A stretch of DNA of 64,000 nt. Origin: Lottia gigantea. Its lineage: Eukaryota; Mollusca; Gastropoda; Lottiidae. Below are positions 19,659 through 32,414 of the stretch, piece after piece. The notes beneath the pieces were generated by a model, which saw only the letters and a list, made by a program, of their open reading frames with translations, did no database searches and was not told the origin of the DNA. The position numbers and the translations under genes were made by a program. The DNA is taken from contig NW_008710950.1 in assembly GCF_000327385.1 (NCBI RefSeq), positions 3,532,227-3,596,226 of the forward strand, given 5' to 3'. Numbering within the stretch: the first letter of the stretch is position 1; the number at the start of each line of letters is the position of its first letter.

Positions 19659-21130
19659 CACCTTGGTGTTCTTGTGCCCAACAAAACTCTCTCATTTATC
19701 GGTATACATGTAATAACCCATTTCAACAAGAATTGTTTTCACCAATCGGACCCGATCTGATCCAGATTGTCCTCGCTTAATCCTTCTTCATTCACTCGAA
19801 GAGTGAAATAGAAGAATATGCGAAAAAAAACTGAAAAAAAAGATTAACTGAAAAAATATGTTTTAATCTGTATTTTATTTTATCCCTTTAATCACAACAT
19901 GTCATGTCCACCACGGATAGTCATTTCCATCACCCACTCTTTTCAGTGGAAAATAAAAGGCCCTTATTTGACATATATTTCTCTTGTTGCTAATAGGCTA
20001 CATAAAGTAAATAAGTGTTCGTTCGTGCATATTTTGCAATCAAACGAATTCCATGGTGGCTGTAATGGCCTTTGGACCCAGAAATTTTTTTAGCCAGTGC
20101 TCGGCCTCTTACCTGATTTTTTCCTAGAAACGGTTTATAAACATGCTTTCTGTCTATCTGGGGAGAAGGGGGACCTAACAATATAATTCACACACTCACA
20201 GTTGAACAATCTTTCTTTCTTTCTATCTATATATATCTTTCTTTACATCTTAGAATATCTCTAGCTATATCTTTGCCCATAACTCTCATTGTAGGAATGA
20301 CATTTATAGGCCCTAATTATGTATTTTTTTGGTCTGGAAATTCTTTCTGTTTAGAAAACGTGCTAGGTAAACTTTGCTTTAGATTAAAACATCAAAAAGT
20401 AATAGTCTCGAATAAAGATGTTAAGAGTCCCGTTCCAGTAAGATAACTAATTAATTAACTAATACAACACCGTAACAACAAACAACGGTGGATTTGACCG
20501 TAACAATGGCCGACGAATCATTCTCGTTTCTAATATAGAATATGAGGTTGATTCGATTCGTGGAGAACGTAACTTTCTATACCGTTTCTATTCCTATGGG
20601 TCGTAGAAGGTCATTTGCAATTGAAACAGGTATAGTATAATATGGGTAACCACGCGGGAAAGTAAGTTTTGCAAGGACATGAACTTTGGCCCGACCTTTT
20701 TAGATTTCCAACTTCCGAGGACTGCAGAATCAGCAGCACAGTGGACCGTGATAGATCGAAAATTATTGTAAAAAAATATTCATCTAAACGTCTAAAACTT
20801 TAATTTCTCCCGCGTCAACGATCAAAGAATAAGCGTTTCAAACCAACGTGGTGTTACAAAAAAAATCATAGTTTGTTACATCAGACCTACTCTGTTAATG
20901 AAGTCGTACAAGAACAAATCAGAGAGCTTGCAAGAGGAAGTCAATTAGTTGAGGTCGGTACAAAGTTTGAAGTCTTACGGGATTGGTCTTTACGATAGTG
21001 ATCAATACGCATTACCTTTTCTCATGTTTGCATCCCTTAACCATTAATCATTACACAAAACCATATTCAACGTAAGACAGTTGTCAATTATCGCTATAGC
21101 ATGTACCAATAAAATTATTAACTATGTTTA
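19659..21130. other. Intergenic stretch upstream of the Methyltransf_FA gene
   Basis: No gene recognised. Short pyrimidine microsatellite (CTTT/CTAT units) at about 20210-20260. Small open frames at 19899-20181 overlap on both strands and carry no domain. Confidence 0.4.
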
Positions 21131-21134
21131 CTCA

Positions 21135-21140
21135 TATAAA
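21135..21140 (+). promoter_or_regulatory. Possible TATA box of the Methyltransf_FA gene
   Basis: TATAAA lies 114 bp before the start codon at 21254, leaving room for a start site near 21165 and a short 5' leader. Position only; no experimental support. Confidence 0.35.
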
Positions 21141-21253
21141 TGGTGCAGACTTTATTGAGACAAAGACAGTAAAGTGCATAATTTAGATGTGTCTGCAATT
21201 TAAAGTTAATCGGTTTGATATTTGTTTTTCTCTTATACAAAGTCTAAAACACG

Positions 21254-24233
21254 ATGTTACTTTCAACAAATTTTTTCTTGAATTTGGTTTTTATACTGCA
21301 ATTATACGGTAAGTTAAAGATTTTTATATCAATATTGTTTGTTCTTGTAATTTCATTCTATCTGCTTTACTGTACATGATGAATGACATTTGGTGCTTAT
21401 CCTCCTCCTCATCTTCATAACTGATGACCATAGCAAAATAACTTTTTCCGGAAATTATTATATTGTACCTGAAATTACCAGTTATCGTTCAGGAAACATG
21501 GACGGACCATGGCTGTATAATGCTTTATTTCATTACACGGCTACAAATATTCTTCCTTTCGGGTAGTTGGAATTACATTTGTAAATTTATATCTTTACTT
21601 TCAGAATACAACTGTCAATTAAAAATTTTCACACCTGATGATGAGACATATGCTATGCCATTGTCAAATTACGGAATTGACATCACCAATGTAACAGACT
21701 TAAAATTTTCTGTTAAGGCATGTGCCAATTTACACGTGATAATTCAGAAAACACCAACGGTTGATTTGAACACAAATGGAAATTATGTCTTCGTGTTAGG
21801 GTCATATAATGGTGCGAATGTTGAAATTAAGCAAGCTGTGCACTGTGATAGTCTTACATGGCAATCAAATTCAGTTTTAAATTGTAGTGCATATGAATCT
21901 TTTTGGATCAGCTGGAAAGACGGTGATTTAAAAATAGGAAAAGGAACGGTTTTATTCGCTGATGAAATAATTGCATCTTCTGTTCTGCCTCTTGTTGATT
22001 ATAAATATGCCTTTCTTCTGACCGGTTGGGGCAGTCAAGGATGCTGGAATGTGGGTAAGTCAATCTTAAAGGAATGCTACCTCTAACTGGACATAAAGTC
22101 GGAAATAAGTAAAAGGTATATTCATCAGATGGACTTGCCAAGTTCGAAGAATACAATTTCTAGATAAGACGAAAAATTAAACTTCGCTAAGGTCCCTTGG
22201 CGCATTAGCAATTCCTAACAATGAATGTGGCACTTCAACTCACGTATAACTTGAGAAACCCTGACATAGAGGATCTTAAACGAGTACATGTAATTTATGA
22301 AATTTGTTGCCGGACTAAGGCTAAGGAAATGGTTAATTTCATAAATTTCATATAACATAAGCACGAGTAAAAGATTCTATCACACAACTATCAATAAAAG
22401 CATATTTCCTAAAAGTCCTTGCACTTTTCTATATAGCGCCTTCATTTAGAGGTCAACCTTTTTACACCTTTTAACAAAATTGCGCGTAACAAGATCTTGT
22501 AATTATGTGATTACTTAAAGGGATACTGCGTCTTAGGATGAACATAAAATTTATAATTTTGCTCAAATTTGGCCAATAACAGTATATATCCATCAGTGGA
22601 CTTGGTGTCCTAACTATACATCAAAATCCCTCTATAATCCGATATATCCACAAAATCAAGTAATTAATTATAAGACACTTAATACATCCATTAAGTGATT
22701 TTCAAATCGTGAGTCTAGGAAATCCGGTGTAATTTTCAAGGGGAAGTAACTCTCAAGTGGGGTATCCTGCGTCCTTGACCTCTACTCTTGTATTGACTTC
22801 GACATTGTCAGACATATAATGAAGACGGAATAATGATGCCTCGTAGGAGATTAAGCGACTCCACGAAAAAGCAATTCATATAATTTAGAGTGAACACTCC
22901 ACCACTCACACAATTTTCAACGAATATTAATCATTGGCAAAGTTTATTTGTATACACTGGAAGATGATTTTTTCCTGTTTTAGCGTTGATTACCCAGACT
23001 CTTTTTTTCTCAAACTGAACGGACTTGTCGCTTGCTCACTTTTTATAAAAATTTTGATTATAGTTTTATTGTCGCTTTTTCAAAATTGATAAAGTATGGG
23101 ATGCATACTTATTTAACCAATGGACACTATTAAACACACTTATTAGCCACAGGACGAGTGTATTCTAAGACGTAGTATCACTTTAACTGAAACTTTTAAT
23201 CAAAATTATGTTATCATGCCCTTTATTTTCAATTCTAACTGAGTCTAACTTCAAAGAATGCCATGTTGGTTTGTTTACAAGATGCACGAATACTTGACCT
23301 AATTTACATAGTTATTTACCTGTGCTACGAGTTCACATCGTATTTTTTTATAGTGTGTCGGATAATATAACTGTTGTGTGATAAATGAAATGACTACTCT
23401 AGCCCCTGCTCCCTCTTCTGAAATTATTTATTGGCACATTCTTTTTATTTGTGTTTCTTTTTTTTTTTTGGACCTTATGTGCATGTTTCTTAAGCGTTAC
23501 ATGATATAATGAACATGGAGCCTGTATTTTCACCGATTTTCAGGGGGACTTGATATGACTATCTCGTGCTCACTGTAAAAAATTTTACACTTTTTAATTT
23601 TTTTCACTTTTAGGCTTTTGTTTTTAACAATTTTCGAACATTTTTCAACAATTTTCAGCATCCTAGGGCTAACGTATATAACCTTTAAATCTTTTATGGA
23701 CCCCTTTATATAAATTGCTTTCGGATTTCATGACCAGAAACATTGAATACGTAATAGAGATTATAAGATCTTGGATGAGATATTTCTAGTACAATTTTGA
23801 TAAACTTTTGTTGAAACCAAACATGTTCAAATCCATGAATACTATGTAAATGGCTTATGATATTGGCATACACTTTCAGCCCATGTTTGATGAATCTGTG
23901 TGTTTTTGTCAAACTCTCTTGCATCCTGTCTTTCGACTTACTGACCAAGATATTGAATTGAATTATTGGATTTTTTATACAGATATTGGAACCAGAATTA
24001 TCAGTTATCGCACCAAGGTAGTAAACAATAACAAAATGATACAAGGAAGCGGAATTCAGACTTACACGGTGAACTCTAAACTGGAATGTCTTACAAGGTG
24101 TGTTTCTGATATGTTACTACCATGTGGTTGTAAACTCTTCAGCTTCAATAAAACAACCAAGCAGTGTATGGTGTCAGACATTTCAGCGACACAAATAGAT
24201 CACCCTGATTGGAAAACGTGGCAACTATTGTAA
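21254..24233 (+). CDS. Secreted Methyltransf_FA + PAN/apple-like protein, three exons
   Basis: Exons 21254-21308, 21605-22054 and 23983-24233 have GT-AG boundaries and matching phase-1 junctions and give a 251-residue protein. Exon 1 encodes a signal peptide (MLLSTNFFLNLVFILQLY). Exon 2 encodes a domain of the Methyltransf_FA family (named after farnesoic acid O-methyltransferase): the core FWISWKDGDLKIGKG and LLTGWGSQGCWNV are diagnostic, and four Cys suggest an extracellular fold. Exon 3 is Cys-rich (LECLTRCVSDMLLPCGCKLF, CMVSD) and resembles a PAN/apple domain. Despite the name there is no methyltransferase motif; in molluscs such domains occur in secreted proteins with probable ligand-binding roles. 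Intron 2 contains a 664-bp MITE. The 207-codon open frame at 21463 is intron read-through into exon 2. Exon joins are my inference from phase and homology. Confidence 0.75.
22519..23182. mobile_element. TTAA-flanked MITE, copy 2 (664 bp), in an intron
   Basis: Left end AGGGATACTGCGTCTTAGGATGAAC, right end TTCTAAGACGTAGTATCACT, with TTAA at 22515-22518 and 23183-23186. It shares the interior TTGGCCAATAACAGTATATA and AATCCGATA segments with the other two copies but has an extra central part. It lies in intron 2 of the Methyltransf_FA gene. Confidence 0.85.
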
Positions 24234-24369
24234 GAAAAAAAATGTAGCATGATCAACGGACATGATTACTGACACAGAATATCGAATTTAATAAGTAAAC
24301 AAAAAAATTGATTCAATTATGTGGATTCTACCCACCGTTTTCTACCGAAAGCCATAATATATATAAAGT

Positions 24370-24540
24370 ATGAATATGGCTGTTAAAGGGACAAGTGTGC
24401 CATTTTTTGACCAATCGTACCTTAGTCTCAGAAACGGCCGTTTAGTCAAGCCGATCAGTAATAGTGTCCACCGCTCACCTTCAAATCCATGGGTGTCCAG
24501 AATTATCCGCGTATGAAAGTTAAAAAGACGGGATGGGATG
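24370..24540 (-). repeat. Dispersed ~170-bp repeat, copy 1
   Basis: The minus strand carries ATAATTCTGGACACCCATGG, a middle with GGACACTATTACTGAT, and TTTCTGAGACTAAGGTACGA, matching 50715-50885 on the plus strand. No inverted ends or tail seen; family not recognised. It explains the 90-codon frame overlapping it. Confidence 0.75.
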
Positions 24541-26939
24541 TCTTTTCTTGACATACTGTCATATATAGAAAAGACATCTATAGAAATAGGAAAAGGTATT
24601 ATATTTTCGTACATTTCTAGTACTCTGAAGGTTATCTACATATATGCAGGGCGCAAATTTTTCTTCCACCCACCCCAACCCCAAAAAGGCGCACCTTGAT
24701 CCTGTAATAGACTCCCTAATTAAAGAAAGACAACGATAGAAGATATTTTACTTAAAAATAATTAAGAGCTATGTTCAGACATCCCTCGTTTTATTTTCAT
24801 TTATTTTTTTTTGTTAATCATTGATGTCTTTACCTTTAAAGTTAGAGTTTTGAAGACACTCTTTCATTTTATGTTTTTTTTTTTGTTTTAATGTACAAGT
24901 GTGCTAGTCGATTGTGTTGATGATGACAATGTAGATTGTTGAAACGTTGTGTACAATAAAACCAAGGAGTAGTATACCATGAAATTGTGTTCCGTCTTTA
25001 ATAGAGGCTACAGTTTTCATTTCATTTCATCTTAATGAGACTTTCTATGCAGATATAAAAAAATATAGAAGGAACAAAATAACTTGAGATCGACTATTAT
25101 TAATCAAGAAGTTCATCAAAAAGATTTTAAGATGAATCGAGTTAACCATACAAAACTACGTATGGTTCTTACATAGAAATAACATGACTTGACTCCGTCG
25201 TGGAATTTACTTCTTTAGGTGTTTTGTCTTATGTTTATTTCGCAAATTGTGTTTTGTCGAATTTTGAACCGACGTCACAACGTACAAATGATGATTTATT
25301 ATTCTCACATATTAACTCACATAGACGAAACGTTTTATCGACGTAGTTCTACAAGACCCGTTGTCCGGCGCAGAAGGTCCGCCATCCGTCGCGGCTACCT
25401 AACAAACAGGTAACCAAGACTAATACATAGCGAAAAAAGGAACATTTGTTTATTTGTACCAAAACATCAATGAAAAGGCAGAATTCTTGTAGTACAATAC
25501 AAAAAAAATAATAGCTCTTATTCTATTGACAAAATACACATATATTTTGGGTATTAAGAAGACTTTTTTTTCATCAAGAAAAAATATCTATTGAATATGT
25601 GACGCATCACGCTGTTCAAACCGAATCACTTCTTTTAAAACTTCACAGCTCCATAGAATGAATTAAGCTAAATAACAACATCATGGTCAATAATAACAGT
25701 TTAGTACTGCTTAATTAGAGAAGTTATTTACTTTGATCAATCAAATCAATTCAATATGTTTTTTGAAGTGACATTTTGTAAATTATATTTCATTGTTTTG
25801 TATAACTTCCGCTCCACTACGCATGCCCACAGACCCGTCGCACGTCGCGAGGGTGCACCCGTTCCTGTAAAGTTAGCTTATAATATAAGAAATTTGTTAG
25901 GATTGTTAGCCTTATATTAAAACTAACAAATCTGTCGGTGAGGACGCCCGGACAAACAAATTGTTTTTTTAAAACCTAACAAGTTTTATGCTTCATCCAT
26001 TCAAATTGTTTTTTCTATCGCGTCTTCTTCGCGACGTTGTATTTTCGGCATTTATGTAAAGCCAAATTAGACTAAGCCTACACGTTTTTCTTTTTGTGGA
26101 TGTTGAGGGCCTACGTATAATGGCATACTAAAGGATGGCGTCAGCTAATTTGCAGGTTTGCCATTTGCCAAATAGCCAATATGGCCCAAATGTGACAGGT
26201 GGTTGTGCTTTCGTGCTTTGGTAATACTAACCTATTTCTATATTCACATCTTGCCGTTCATATTTAATTAAATTTACCACGTAACAAATTACTATTACAT
26301 GTATTACTATTCATGGACAGTTTAAAGAAATTGTACTTAAGATTTTTCTGCCACCATGAATGGCATTGTCAATTTCAATGTTGTAAATAAGATTTGACAA
26401 ATTTCTTTTTAGATTTCATACAGATAGCCTATGACTTTCTCATTTCAATAAGAAAAGATAATAGAAAAAAAAATATATATTTTTTTTCCAAACAAGATTA
26501 CAGGGGTAAGTTGAAACGTCATCAATTCTTTATCAATCTAAAGTGATCAGAACACAGTCCTCACAAAAGAAATCAATATTTTTTTTATAGAGAACTTGTA
26601 AGCCATCACAAAAGGAGTGTGATTATTGATATAATGGTCTATTATTTCAATTATCTTGTTATTCATTATTATGATATAAAAACATTTTTATGTAAACTTA
26701 TATTTATCTCGTAGATTTTCCCATGAACTATTTTTTGAGTTATTGCCCTTGATTATGCCAAAATAGTCTTGAAAGGCTGGTTTTGACTATAAAGGGTACA
26801 TTGTACGTACAGCGTTAGTAGTAAGATTAAATTCCTGATTATTCGTAATCAATATTTTATTATAGTGAACAAGAAAATTTGAAAAACAAAGGATAGCCTA
26901 GTGTTGGTTTATTGGTTAGAGGATGGAACTTAATCAGAA

Positions 26940-27360
26940 GGTATTATTTACCTGATTACCATAAGACTGTGGTCAATTTACCTTGTGATCTATTTGCCAT
27001 CACAAAGGTGAACAACCTGGTGACCATATTACTGTTACCCAGTTAACTTCTGGCCAATTTGACCATTCTTCTGAGAAAATTTAACTTGTGACCACATTAG
27101 TCTGAGTAATTTTCTATGTGGCCATTTTTCTCATGATGTTACCAATTGACTTTTTACTATTGTGACTCATCACAGAAATACATTATGACCATACTATTGT
27201 GACCAATTAACTTTCTGACCAAATTATGATGACCATACCATATCTAATGACTTTATTGATTTTACTGTTACCTATTAAGTAAAAAATTCCTGTCACAAGC
27301 GAGTGTGACAAACTAACTGTATGAACGAAATACCACGGTGTCAATTTGCCTTATGATTAC
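26940..27360. repeat. Degenerate TGACCA/TTACC-rich repeat region
   Basis: Segments such as GTGACCA(C/T)ATTA, TGACCAATTAACTTTCTGACC and GTTACCNATTAAC recur at irregular 20-40 bp spacing over ~400 bp. It looks like a decayed minisatellite; no coding potential. Confidence 0.5.
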
Positions 27361-28141
27361 TTTACAGTAATAACATTCCTTGAACAATTTTGAAAAATTC
27401 ATCCTAGTTATAATTGTCTTATTTTAGAAATATTCAAACGGAACCAGACCCTTCTTTCAATACTTCTACTATTTTACTCTCGAAACCGAAATCTATATTT
27501 TACACGTATGATGTTTGTTTAAATATCTATGTTCAGATTATCGTTTTCTCACTATTTTATTTCAGGTATATTGTTTAAAAGAGGATGATGAAATTATTTT
27601 TTCTACCGAATGATTTGCTGAGATGAGTATGATGCAGTGCTTTCTTATTTTACATATTTATTTTTTAATATTATCTTTAAGTCAATGACAACGCAAAATA
27701 TTGTATGTTTACTCAGCTGACTTTCCCCAATATATGTCCAATAATTCTTATCATTTATGAAATTATACATACATTGAAATAACACTCTCCCGTCCCGTTG
27801 TATTTCACAAACTTACTGTTCAAAAACTTTACTGATAATTAGCCTTTTAAATATATATGAAAGGATCTCTGCATCATTTACATTTTGTTGACCTATCCAA
27901 GGCGCGCGAGGCTAATTCTATTTTGGTATAATGCCAATTACCATCAACTTTGATTTTAAAAGCAGTCCTCTTGAACGGGTTTGATTGTCTCTTTTGAAAC
28001 GTGGCCATTTTAAGCTTCCATTTCTAGTTTTTTAATGCTGATTCCTAAATTTTACTTAGTATCTATAATAAGTAGCAGCATGGCGCTTTATTACATCAAA
28101 TATAGACTTTTCTTGCCCCAAATTCCTAAAGATGTAAAAAG

Positions 28142-28902
28142 AAATATAAGAATAAAATAAAGACCCAAGTTGAAAATAACAAATTACAACAACTCGGATT
28201 AACAGAAAATTTACAAACTCTATTTCAACCAATATTAAAAACTCAAGAGGATATTAAAAAGAAATTAGCTAACGTTAATCCTTCTCGTATAGAAGCTAAA
28301 GTTAATCCTTATCATATAGAATATCCACCTATTGATTATAGTGAAATTATAATAAGGACATTAGATGATATAAAACATCATTTTTCAAATCCAGATCCAA
28401 ACTTACCTAAAACAATTAAATCAACAATTGATGAGGATGGATAACTTCTTAACGGTTTTAGGCTTCGTTTCAATAAAGACAACCTAACATTTAAATTGAC
28501 ACAAAAGAAGGTGTATATAATTTATCAACTGGTGTAATTAATCTTATGAATGGACATGATGAAGAAGGTTATAGTCCTAACGATTTAAAGTCATACGTAC
28601 AAATTCTTACATCGATTAGAAGAGGTGCAAAAACATCAAGATTAAAAAGCAAGGAAGAAGAATTAGAAGATGACGACAGTAGTGATGTCGACTATGATGA
28701 TACTGACTACAGTGATGATAATTACAATGATGGTAATTTAAGTTATAATAATATTACAAAGGAAATCGATGACTTTTTAGAACATACAGGAGAAGGTATA
28801 ATCTTTTTATCCGACAACAACGAGGAGATACTTAATAGATTACAAATAATATTAGCAGCAATGAAAGAAGTCATCGATCGCACAGACAATATAATGAAGT
28901 AA
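28142..28902 (+). pseudogene. Polinton B conserved minor protein remnant
   Basis: Homologous to 8455-9330 of element A: LGLTENLQTLFQPIL, IIIRTLDDIKHHFSNPDP, YSPNDLKSYVQIL, an acidic D/Y/N-rich stretch and HTGEGIIFLSDNNEE are all visible. Broken fossil gene. The acidic stretch is longer and cleaner than in A, which shows that this low-complexity part varies between copies. Confidence 0.75.
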
Positions 28903-28973
28903 ATTGTATATTAAAAAGACTCCTTGAGAAAGGTATCATAGATAAAAAATGATTATTAAAATGTTACAAAAAA

Positions 28974-29177
28974 ATGGGAAATAAAGAACAATTATTCGTT
29001 ATAACCTCAAATAAATCAGACATTAAAATATCTCTAGATTATGAGTGTGAACTCGATCGCAATCAAGAATATGAATTGGGATCAAAGTATTTCTCTGTTT
29101 ACAGTTCCATTAGAAATATCAACGAAAATAATAACCAAATAAAAATATCAAAAGATAATGGAGTTAATCGAAGATAA
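28974..29177 (+). pseudogene. Polinton B penton-like gene, N-terminal part only
   Basis: About 65 residues closely similar to the start of the penton-like protein of element A (GNKEQLFVITSNKSDIK, SLDYECELDRNQEYELGSK). Only this part remains; polymerase-derived sequence in the opposite orientation follows directly. Confidence 0.8.
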
Positions 29178-29189
29178 CTTTCTACAGTT

Positions 29190-32100
29190 ATTTTATCATT
29201 AGAGTAGCCCTTAAAGGATTTCTTTTCTTTTAAAACACCATCAGAAGTCAAAATGATATTATATTTAACTTTTGGCGCTAAATATAAACTATATATATAA
29301 TTCCACCATCACGATAATCATTCTTTCCTTAATCATTTTCAATTAATCTTTAATTTCTTACAATAATCATTTCAGATACCAATCCAGCTTCTTTAATGTA
29401 TCCCAATTTTTAGATGAAATGTACAAGCTGTCACTATCTGTATAGTATACCTCTGGCTTATAAAATCCATCTATCACATGAATGAAATTATCCAGTATTT
29501 TTTTACTATGAGATAACACAAAGGATCCTAAATGACTATAGGTTTTAGTCGTGTAAATTTATGAGGAGTTGTTTCAAATTCTTTTTCTTTTTCACCTATC
29601 TCAACGATATATTGAGTGTCATTTACCTTAGGATAGCTTTTGATGAGTGAATCGAAATTTTTTTAAAGTTGCTTCACTCCATAGATGCCTGGTTGTGGTT
29701 ATGTCTTTCTGAATTGATTTACCATACAAGGAGTTGCCTAATAATTCCATGCAAGTACTACCCTTCTTTTTTATACTGATTTCTTAGATCTCCCAAAATT
29801 AAAATATAATCTCTATAAGGTGGTGTTTTGAAGTTTTCTTCATAGACTATTCCATCTAATATCCTGAGTATTTTACCGCCAGCTTTAACTATTTCTTGAA
29901 TGTCTACGTAACTATGTTAAAACATCTGTACAGAGCCCATTTCTAACCCTGATTTTAATACCAGTTTAATATCCTGAGTATTTTACCGCCAGCTTTAACA
30001 TTTTCTTGAATGTCTACGTAACTATGTTAAAACATCTGTACAGAGCCCATTTCTAACCCTGATTTTAATACCAGTTTAATATCCTGAGTATTTTACCGCC
30101 AGCTTTAACTATTTCTTGAATGTCTACGTAACTATGTTAAAACATCTGTACAGAGCCCATTTCTAAACCTGATTTTAATACCAGTTTCCCTACCGCCTTC
30201 TCTGTTCGCAAAAGTTATTTTATATCTTTAGCTGTATGGGTTGAAAGAACATGTTTTTAGGATATTCAAACCGAACCTTTAAAATAGCCGTTCTAGGTCT
30301 GAATTTTTGTTCATTAAATAGCTTAACAAATTCATCATGTTCATCGGGTAGAAATTGTCTTCTGCTTTAGGATATTCGCTGTCTAAATCTGACATGGCAG
30401 AGGCATACAAACCATTAGCATCAAACGCCATTGGTTTTGTGCATTTAACTTCTGTTTTATCTTTTGTGCTTGCGTTGTATTCTTGAAGTAAATCAATTAC
30501 ATTATCAATCTCGAGCTCAGTATATTCCTTTAATATATTACAAATTTCATCCATTTTATCTGTTGTAAATGATTTTTTGTTAGCAGAAACTCTTCCGCCT
30601 TTATGTCTTATAAAGGGATGTGTGTGTGAATAAACCTTTTCTATATTTATCTTTTCAGGGCGATCTGCAGTAGGCATAGTAGTTTCAAGAATCTTACGGT
30701 CGTAATTATATAAACACTACCAACCCATCAGAGAGCGGGAGCTGTAAGATTATTGGAAAGATTCTGGAACACAACTTCTTTCATAACTTTGTTATATTTT
30801 ATCAAACAAGCTCCTAAACATAGGGTGTCTCTTTTGGCATATGACTCCCACTCTTAATACTTCAGTATACTCAGTATAAAAAAGAAGGGTAGTACTTGCA
30901 TGGAATTATTAGGCAACTCCTTGTATGGTAAATCAAGTTGTCCTTGGTGATTTTTTTAATCTCGAAGTCAGTTATTTTTCTTTTATTCATGGGTAAATTA
31001 GATGAATTACCGCTAAACTAGATTTTTCATGTTGGTAGGAACACGTTAAATTAATATTTTGTAAATAATTAGAGCTTTCAGGTATTTTTTTCTGTTTTTC
31101 TCATTTTTCTGTTTTGATGTCTTTTCTCATTTTCCTGTCTTATCCACTTTTTCTGAAAATCGACGTTAGTGTGTGGGTTAGTTACAGGAAGAGGTAGAAT
31201 CCCTCTGGGTGGTATTAGTGGACATTGTGATAATTTTTTGACGTTTTTAAGGACTATCCAGTTGTCGAAGCCATTCCTTTTATGAGAAATTAAGGTTAAT
31301 CTTTTTTATCTACTTGTCCTAAGGGTTGCAACATTTGATCAATACAATCTGTTCCTACAAATAATTCTATTATATTAGCCATGAGTTTGTTGTGAAACAT
31401 TTCTGGAATGGGATCTGTCGGCTTTAAATCTGGAAAGGAATGATTTACATCATCCAATATTTTTCTCAGTTTTTCCAAATTGACTAAGGTTTTCTCTTCG
31501 CAATATGTTTCACAATCCCAGGCGTATAAACAATCATCATGCATGAAGATTTGGAAAAGCATTTAGTTTTAGAGGTGAAACTTGTGTTGCTGTGTTTTCA
31601 TCTCTACAGGTTCTCCATTCTTCTTCATAATTATCTTCTATTTCTATAATAGCTGATCTTTTATTATTTCTTCTTATGAGACAGAAATGTTCTTTATGTA
31701 AGTAAAACACCCAATCTATTTCTTCTGATACCTTTCTTAGGTGAAGATGCCAATCTTTCGTGCTATAGATTTGAAAATCTGTTTTAAATTCCTTATTGAA
31801 AGCAATAATTCTAGCGCCTGTCATCACTCCTTTTATATCTGCTTTTGGAAAGTTGTTGATAAATTCTTCAAATTTTGCTGTTAAGTTTTTGTTCAAAACA
31901 CGATTTACACACTATTTATGAAGCAATGTCCATTGGTTGGTATGTAGCAATTTTCACCTAAATATTTATTTTTTTAAGTAGACTTGTCCCACTGCCTTTC
32001 ATTGATATTTTTATTTTTTTGAAATTGTCTCTAAGTACAATTATTTTTCCCATGAAATACCAATCAGAAGCGCCAGATTTTTCAGCCGCGATTGCAAAGA

Positions 32101-32300
32101 ATGTATGATAAGCTTTGGCATTTCAGGCCACGTATTTCATTTCGCGGCTCAAATCTTCAAGATTATATACCTCTCCATCGAGCTCTATATGTCCTCTAAA
32201 TGTTATAAATTTATTAGAAATGGCCTTAATAACATTGGAAAATAGCACATTTGTTATGAATGTCTGGTCTTGTATAATTTCGATTTTATTTTTAAATATC
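29190..32300 (-). pseudogene. Polinton B DNA polymerase remnant
   Basis: Fossil copy of the protein-primed polymerase with OTU-like front. Recognisable stretches include YAWDCETYCEEKT (exonuclease I), MAFDANGLYASAMSDLDS (motif A) and the HKEHFCLIRRN segment of the OTU-like part. Many breaks. It contains a 110-bp tandem triplication (29857-30186) and a displaced inverted copy of a ~60-bp segment (29712-29772 against 30877-30935). Confidence 0.85.
29857..30186. repeat. 110-bp tandem repeat, three copies, inside Polinton B
   Basis: Three near-identical 110-bp units begin at 29857, 29967 and 30077 with TAATATCCTGAGTATTTTAC. The near identity of the copies within an otherwise decayed element means the amplification is recent, unless it is an assembly artefact. 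Confidence 0.92.
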
Positions 32301-32339
32301 TATTTTGTCTTTATAATGACAGATGACATCTGTCTAATA

Positions 32340-32404
32340 TAGTGTTTTAGTTTTTCTTTTAGTTCATTTTGTTTTTCTATCATGTAGTTTTGTCTGCTTT
32401 CCAT
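32340..32404 (-). pseudogene. Polinton B membrane-protein start remnant
   Basis: MESRQNYMIEKQNELKEKLK matches the first 20 residues of the 148-residue membrane protein of element A, preceded by the same CTTAAAAATG context. The rest is not recognisable. Confidence 0.75.
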
Positions 32405-32414
32405 TTTTAAGACA

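Larger units (their letters stand above)
24234..28141. other. Long interval without a gene
   Basis: I see no supported gene. It contains a dispersed repeat at 24370-24540 (listed), a hammerhead-like motif near 24917-24945, a C+G-richer patch at 25800-26040 with a short AAATTTGTTAG/CTAACAAAT hairpin, an isolated type-1 core fragment (TTGAGTTATTGCCCTTGATTA, ~26730-26750), and a degenerate repeat region at 26940-27360. Open frames at 24342-24614 and 25219-25413 lack domains and were not accepted. Confidence 0.45.

Noticed and set aside
24342-24614. 90-codon minus-strand frame
   Set aside because: It covers a dispersed repeat that also occurs at 50715-50885 without an open frame.
25219-25413. 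Basic 64-codon frame ending in an Arg-rich stretch
   Set aside because: No domain, no neighbours, and codon use like random C+G-richer DNA.
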